The position numbers were made by a program, and so were the translations under genes. Shown piece after piece: positions 7,790-9,720 of a stretch of DNA of 9,720 bases. The notes beneath the pieces were generated by a model. The model had not been told where the DNA came from and ran no database searches. It was given only the letters and a program-made list of their open reading frames with translations. Every line of letters begins with the position of its first letter. Positions within the stretch are counted from its first letter, which is position 1. The DNA is from Clostridia bacterium (GTDB lineage: Bacteria; Bacillota; Clostridia; Oscillospirales; CAG-382). Location of the stretch: assembly GCA_017501055.1 (NCBI GenBank), contig JAFVXP010000011.1, forward strand, positions 1-9,720, in the 5' to 3' direction.

Positions 7790-8619
7790 ATTTCTATCTC
7801 CCTTTTTTGAACGGTGTCACGTTTCACAATACCCTCATAAGTGCTGCGCCTTTTTTGGTTATCCGAGCCTTCAAACAGAAGAACTCTTTTTCCCGTCAAG
7901 CGTTTTGCAATATTGTAAAAAGCAGATTCCCATACCTTTGCTTTACGGCGAAGATTGCCCATAAACGAAAGCTCTGCCGCTTCCTGAGAAGCCGAAAGCT
8001 TTTCGCAATACGGCACAACGCCGAGCAGTTTTACCGACGAGCGGTTTATTATATCGATTATATCGGGCAAACGTCCCTTTTCGGCAAAGCTTTCTCTGTA
8101 TCCGTTAACAACCAGCGAAAGCTCTTTAATACCCATAGCCGAAAGCCTTATAGCCGTCTTTTCGGCGGCACGCACCGACGTTGATTGATGCAACGTGACG
8201 ATTATGGCTTCATCGGCCTGCCTTGCAAAGGACATATAATAATCAGTCATTTCGGCGCAGGAATCTATGATTATATAATCAAAATCCTCACGGACCTCCG
8301 CAAAGAACGATGCAAACGCAGATTGCGGATATTTTTCATCGGGCATATTCATCGGCGCAGGTATAAACATAAAATCGGTATTGCCGTCAACCTCGCACAT
8401 AGCCGCCGCAGGCGAGCAACGTCCCGAAAGAACGTCACTGCAATCAAACAGCGTTTCGCTTTCAAGGCCAAGCACCATATCCATACAGCGCATACCGAAA
8501 TCCCCGTCTATCACGAGAACCTTATTGCCGAGTGCATACAGAGTTGATGCAACATTAGCGGAAACCGTCGTTTTACCGACACCGCCCTTAAATCCGGTTA
8601 CAAATATTATCCTACCCAG
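7786..8619 (-). CDS. MinD/ParA-family ATPase, apparent CTG start
   Basis: A P-loop ATPase of the MinD/FlhG/ParA group; 277 residues from the proposed start. It begins (M)GRIIFVTGFKGGVGKTT, where KGGVGKTT (11-18) is the deviant Walker A with its signature lysine. It continues with VLVIDGDFGMRCMDMVLGLE (35-54), the counterpart of the MinD A' motif, and FDYIIIDS (113-120), the Walker B strand. MinD usually has DSPAG here; this protein has DSCAE. I see no clear C-terminal amphipathic membrane-targeting helix; the tail is basic and polar. The CTG at 8617-8619 has GGAGGTG (8626-8632) at ideal distance, and the protein then begins exactly where MinD proteins do. In-frame ATGs at 8658 and 8646 would add 13 or 9 residues without family counterpart; 8658 is what an ATG/GTG/TTG-only caller would likely choose. 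No minC or minE is adjacent. MinD-like is safe; true division-site MinD is doubtful. Confidence 0.88.
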   Translation of the reverse strand: MGRIIFVTGFKGGVGKTTVSANVASTLYALGNKVLVIDGDFGMRCMDMVLGLESETLFDCSDVLSGRCSPAAAMCEVDGNTDFMFIPAPMNMPDEKYPQSAFASFFAEVREDFDYIIIDSCAEMTDYYMSFARQADEAIIVTLHQSTSVRAAEKTAIRLSAMGIKELSLVVNGYRESFAEKGRLPDIIDIINRSSVKLLGVVPYCEKLSASQEAAELSFMGNLRRKAKVWESAFYNIAKRLTGKRVLLFEGSDNQKRRSTYEGIVKRDTVQKREIEI

Positions 8620-8625
8620 CGTGAA

Positions 8626-8632
8626 CACCTCC
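8626..8632 (-). promoter_or_regulatory. Strong ribosome binding site that decides the CTG start
   Basis: GGAGGTG on the minus strand matches seven consecutive bases of the 16S rRNA anti-Shine-Dalgarno. The GGAGG core ends eight bases before CTG 8619. The in-frame ATGs at 8658 and 8646 lie upstream of this site and cannot use it. Confidence 0.75.
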
Positions 8633-8671
8633 AAGTAAGTAAACATATAATTATACAATCATACACCGTAT

Positions 8672-8700
8672 ATAATACCATTTTTACCTCTTTATGTCAA
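8672..8700 (-). promoter_or_regulatory. Sigma-A promoter of the MinD-like/hisS/aspS/ABC operon
   Basis: On the minus strand a perfect -35 TTGACA (8695-8700) and a -10 TATTAT (8672-8677, one mismatch to consensus) are separated by exactly 17 bases. Transcription should begin near 8665, giving a leader of about 46 bases before the CTG start at 8619. That is too short for a T-box or any known riboswitch, although two tRNA synthetase genes lie downstream. It is the only convincing promoter I found for the eight-gene run. Confidence 0.75.
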
Positions 8701-8704
8701 TTAC

Positions 8705-8718
8705 TTTATCAAGATAAA
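8705..8718. promoter_or_regulatory. Short palindrome in the divergent promoter region
   Basis: TTTATC-AA-GATAAA, a 6-base inverted repeat with a 2-base spacer, lies just upstream of the -35 of the minus-strand operon promoter and about 46 bases before the spoIIID start. Position fits an operator shared by both directions, but the surroundings are AT-rich and such a small palindrome may be chance. Confidence 0.3.
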
Positions 8719-8763
8719 TAATTAAATATTTTTGTATTTTTTCCATCACAGGGAGTGATTGTA

Positions 8764-9018
8764 ATGATTGACGAGATATACGAAAGAGTGAGGCGTATTG
8801 CAGTTTACGTTTCGGAATCGGGCGCAACGGTCAGAGAAGCATCGAAAAAGTTTGGGATCAGCAAAAGTACGGTACATAAGGACCTGTCTGTCAGACTTAA
8901 ATATATCGACGGCAGGCTTTACAGGGAAACACAAAAGGTTCTTGCAAAAAACAGAGCCGAACGCCACCTGCGCGGCGGAAATGCAACGAAGGAGAAATAC
9001 AAAAAAGAGAGGCAATAA
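8764..9018 (+). CDS. spoIIID: Sporulation transcriptional regulator SpoIIID
   Basis: An 84-residue DNA-binding protein that, in endospore formers, activates and represses mother-cell genes during sporulation. It aligns over its whole length with Bacillus subtilis SpoIIID: the helix-turn-helix TVREASKKFGISKSTVHKDL (22-41) carries the near-invariant GxSKSTVHKDL recognition stretch, and the basic C-terminal helix RHLRGGNATKEKYKK (67-81), which also contacts DNA, is nearly identical. The B. subtilis protein is a few residues longer at the C-terminus. I chose ATG 8764 because GGGAG (8751-8755) lies eight bases upstream and the protein then starts where the family does; a GTG at 8755 would overlap that site. 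It diverges from the MinD-like operon and ends within a hairpin terminator. I could not identify a convincing sigma-E promoter. Confidence 0.96.
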   Translation: MIDEIYERVRRIAVYVSESGATVREASKKFGISKSTVHKDLSVRLKYIDGRLYRETQKVLAKNRAERHLRGGNATKEKYKKERQ

Positions 9019-9030
9019 GCCCCTCTTTTT
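9001..9030. terminator. Bidirectional intrinsic terminator after spoIIID
   Basis: The arms AGAGAGGC (9006-9013) and GCCCCTCT (9019-9026) pair with one A-C mismatch around a 5-base loop that contains the spoIIID stop codon. The plus strand continues with T9026-T9030. On the minus strand the same stem is followed by six T (complement of A9001-A9006), so it could also stop transcripts coming from the convergent alcohol dehydrogenase gene. Confidence 0.8.
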
Positions 9031-9033
9031 CTA

Positions 9034-9063
9034 TTCATTGTCGCAATTCTTTCATTGTCGCAA
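9034..9063 (+). repeat. Two copies of a 13-base direct repeat
   Basis: TTCATTGTCGCAA occurs at 9034-9046 and again at 9051-9063, a period of 17 bases. It sits between the spoIIID terminator and the large inverted repeat. No known function; it could be a local duplication. Confidence 0.7.
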
Positions 9064-9113
9064 CGTAGGTTGGTTTTTAATTCCTTCGTCGTCTCTGCGA
9101 TACGTTTCAAGTC

Positions 9114-9283
9114 TGTTGTTTCTGTTGTAGGGACCGGCGTCCTCGACGGTCCGTCGTGCAAGAAAAATTCGACCTTCCGTCTATTCAAACAACAAAATCC
9201 ATACAAACAACACAAACAGAACCTTCTTCCGGTTTCTATAAACACGGACCGTCGAGGACGCCGGTCCCTACAAAGAAACAACA
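9114..9283. repeat. Long inverted repeat (REP/BIME- or MITE-like) with 89-nt loop
   Basis: Positions 9125-9154 and 9244-9273 are perfect 30-base inverted copies; allowing one single-base gap the arms extend outward to 9114-9154 and 9244-9283. Each GC-rich arm is itself an imperfect palindrome (GGACCG at 9131-9136 pairs with CGGTCC at 9147-9152), as in REP units. The loop (9155-9243) is A/C-rich, contains CAAACAACA twice (9186-9194, 9204-9212), and has no plausible gene. The arrangement, two REP-like units head to head, suggests a BIME-type or non-autonomous mobile element. Copies elsewhere in the genome are expected but cannot be seen here. Confidence 0.8.
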
Positions 9284-9292
9284 TGGTATAAG

Positions 9293-9423
9293 TGTCATTC
9301 CGAGTGTACCGAAGGGAAACGAGGAATCTCACACAGGAGAACGCAACGATAATTGTTCATAGACATAAGAAACAACAGAGCGAGATTCTTCACTTTATTA
9401 CCCCGATACCGCTCAGAATGACA
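9293..9423. repeat. Second inverted-repeat element with TGTCATTC ends
   Basis: The left end TGTCATTCCGAGTG (9293-9306) and the inverted right end, which reads TGTCATTCTGAGCG on the minus strand (9410-9423), match at 12 of 14 positions. The arms also share inner AATCTC blocks (GAGGAATCTC at 9321-9330; GAGATTCTT at 9382-9390 inverted). The pattern 'TGTCATTCTGAGCG...GAAGAATCTC' is a dispersed intergenic repeat that I recall from many bacterial genomes. No coding capacity. It begins ten bases after the preceding inverted repeat ends, so repeats have accumulated in this gap. Confidence 0.7.
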
Positions 9424-9466
9424 GGTGGGCGATTTGTTTTCCGTTTAGAATAACAGTTGTGTCCCT

Positions 9467-9720
9467 TTAATAACAGCTCTCGAAAATATCCTTGATCTCG
9501 TCATAGCCGAGTATTATCTGGCTTTCGACGGTGCGGGATTTACCGAAGGTGCAAAGGTCAGCCAATCGTTCGGCAACGTTTTCGATTCCGAAATCCGAAA
9601 GCCTTGTCGGCATACCGAGAGAAGCAAAATATTCCGCCATTTTCTCAATACCGAGCAAGGCCGCCTTTTCGTCATCTTCCTCGGTCACGTCCCAAACACG
9701 TCTTGCGAATTGTGCAAAAC
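9467..9720 (-). CDS. Iron-containing alcohol dehydrogenase, C-terminal part (5' end outside window)
   Basis: Only the last 83 residues are visible. The frame runs in from the window edge (FAQFARRVWDVTEEDDEK) and ends at the TAA at 9467-9469. The pattern of ARRVWDV, then an acidic 'EEDDEKAA' stretch, GIEKMAEYFASLGMPTRL, and the final YDEIKDIFESC matches the C-terminal helical domain of butanol-dehydrogenase-type Fe-ADHs (group III), which reduce aldehydes with NAD(P)H in fermentation. The metal-binding Asp/His residues and the cofactor-binding domain lie outside the window, so substrate and cofactor cannot be judged. An internal GTG at 9688 is not the start. It is convergent with spoIIID and has no hairpin terminator directly after the stop; the bidirectional hairpin at 9001-9030 could serve. 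Confidence 0.85.
   Translation of the reverse strand, partial: FAQFARRVWDVTEEDDEKAALLGIEKMAEYFASLGMPTRLSDFGIENVAERLADLCTFGKSRTVESQIILGYDEIKDIFESCY

Larger units (their letters stand above)
9031..9466. other. Gene-free repeat-filled region between convergent genes
   Basis: No reading frame here shows a ribosome binding site plus recognisable protein; the short frames are by-products of the repeats. Besides the direct repeat and two inverted-repeat elements, an 8-base direct repeat AATAACAG occurs at 9449-9456 and 9469-9476. The first copy, in TTTAGAATAACAG, resembles the element end CTCAGAATGACAG at 9412-9424 and may be a decayed fragment. Both flanking genes point into this region, which makes it a safe landing site for mobile repeats. 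Confidence 0.7.

Noticed and set aside
8619..8665. T-box or amino-acid-responsive leader before the synthetase operon
   Set aside because: The predicted leader is only about 46 bases and holds no specifier loop, T-box sequence or terminator; hisS and aspS have no own leaders.
8755..8763. GTG start for spoIIID three codons upstream
   Set aside because: The GTG overlaps the GGGAG ribosome binding site; ATG 8764 is well spaced and matches the family's N-terminus.
8640..8763. Sigma-E-type promoter for spoIIID
   Set aside because: CATACACC at 8660-8667 resembles a -10, and CATAT upstream resembles a -35, but the spacing (about 10 bases) is too short; another pair near 8724-8750 would place the start inside the ribosome binding site.
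9114..9283. Large inverted repeat as an intrinsic terminator
   Set aside because: Neither arm is followed by a T-tract and the loop is 89 bases; a repeat element explains it better.
8919..9362. Several short open frames across the repeats on both strands
   Set aside because: They run through the inverted repeats and the spoIIID terminator, have no proper ribosome binding sites, and give low-complexity arginine- or serine-rich translations.
9031..9466. CRISPR array or transposase gene
   Set aside because: The direct repeat has only two short copies with a 4-base gap, and no frame in the region resembles a transposase.

Overview
The window looks like chromosomal DNA of an anaerobic, endospore-forming Firmicute (class Clostridia, probably Oscillospiraceae-like). 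The reasons are a clear SpoIIID sporulation regulator, strong GGAGG-type ribosome binding sites, the clostridial hisS-aspS pair, a butanol-dehydrogenase-type Fe-ADH, and dispersed palindromic repeats of the kind common in gut clostridia. Species assignment is inference.

Layout. From about 8700 down to 1, eight genes run on the minus strand with gaps of 0-62 bases or short overlaps: a MinD/ParA-family ATPase, a methylglyoxal-synthase-like protein, hisS, aspS, an ABC ATPase, an ABC-2 permease, a GldG-like auxiliary protein, and a DUF4340-type protein cut by the window start. A near-consensus sigma-A promoter (TTGACA, 17 bp, TATTAT) lies at 8672-8700, and I see no terminator within the run, so it reads as one operon. 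spoIIID (8764-9018, plus) diverges from it and ends in a hairpin with T-tracts on both strands. From 9031 to 9466 there is no gene, only repeats: a 13-base direct repeat, a perfect 30-bp inverted repeat around an 89-nt loop, and a 131-bp element with imperfect inverted ends. At 9467-9720 (minus) is the C-terminal end of an iron-containing alcohol dehydrogenase, convergent with spoIIID.

How the genes fit together. hisS and aspS supply His-tRNA and Asp-tRNA. The last four genes form a Gld-type ABC exporter module: ATPase, permease and two membrane-anchored extracytoplasmic proteins. Its substrate is unknown in Firmicutes. The first two genes are the most unusual. The MinD-like ATPase has no MinC or MinE partner in view and appears to start at a CTG codon. 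The methylglyoxal-synthase-like protein has lost four of the five catalytic residues. In many clostridia spoIIID, minD and mgsA belong to or lie near shape and division clusters, so this trio may be a reduced and repurposed remnant of one (inference).

No RNA genes, CRISPR arrays, T-box leaders or transposase genes were found.
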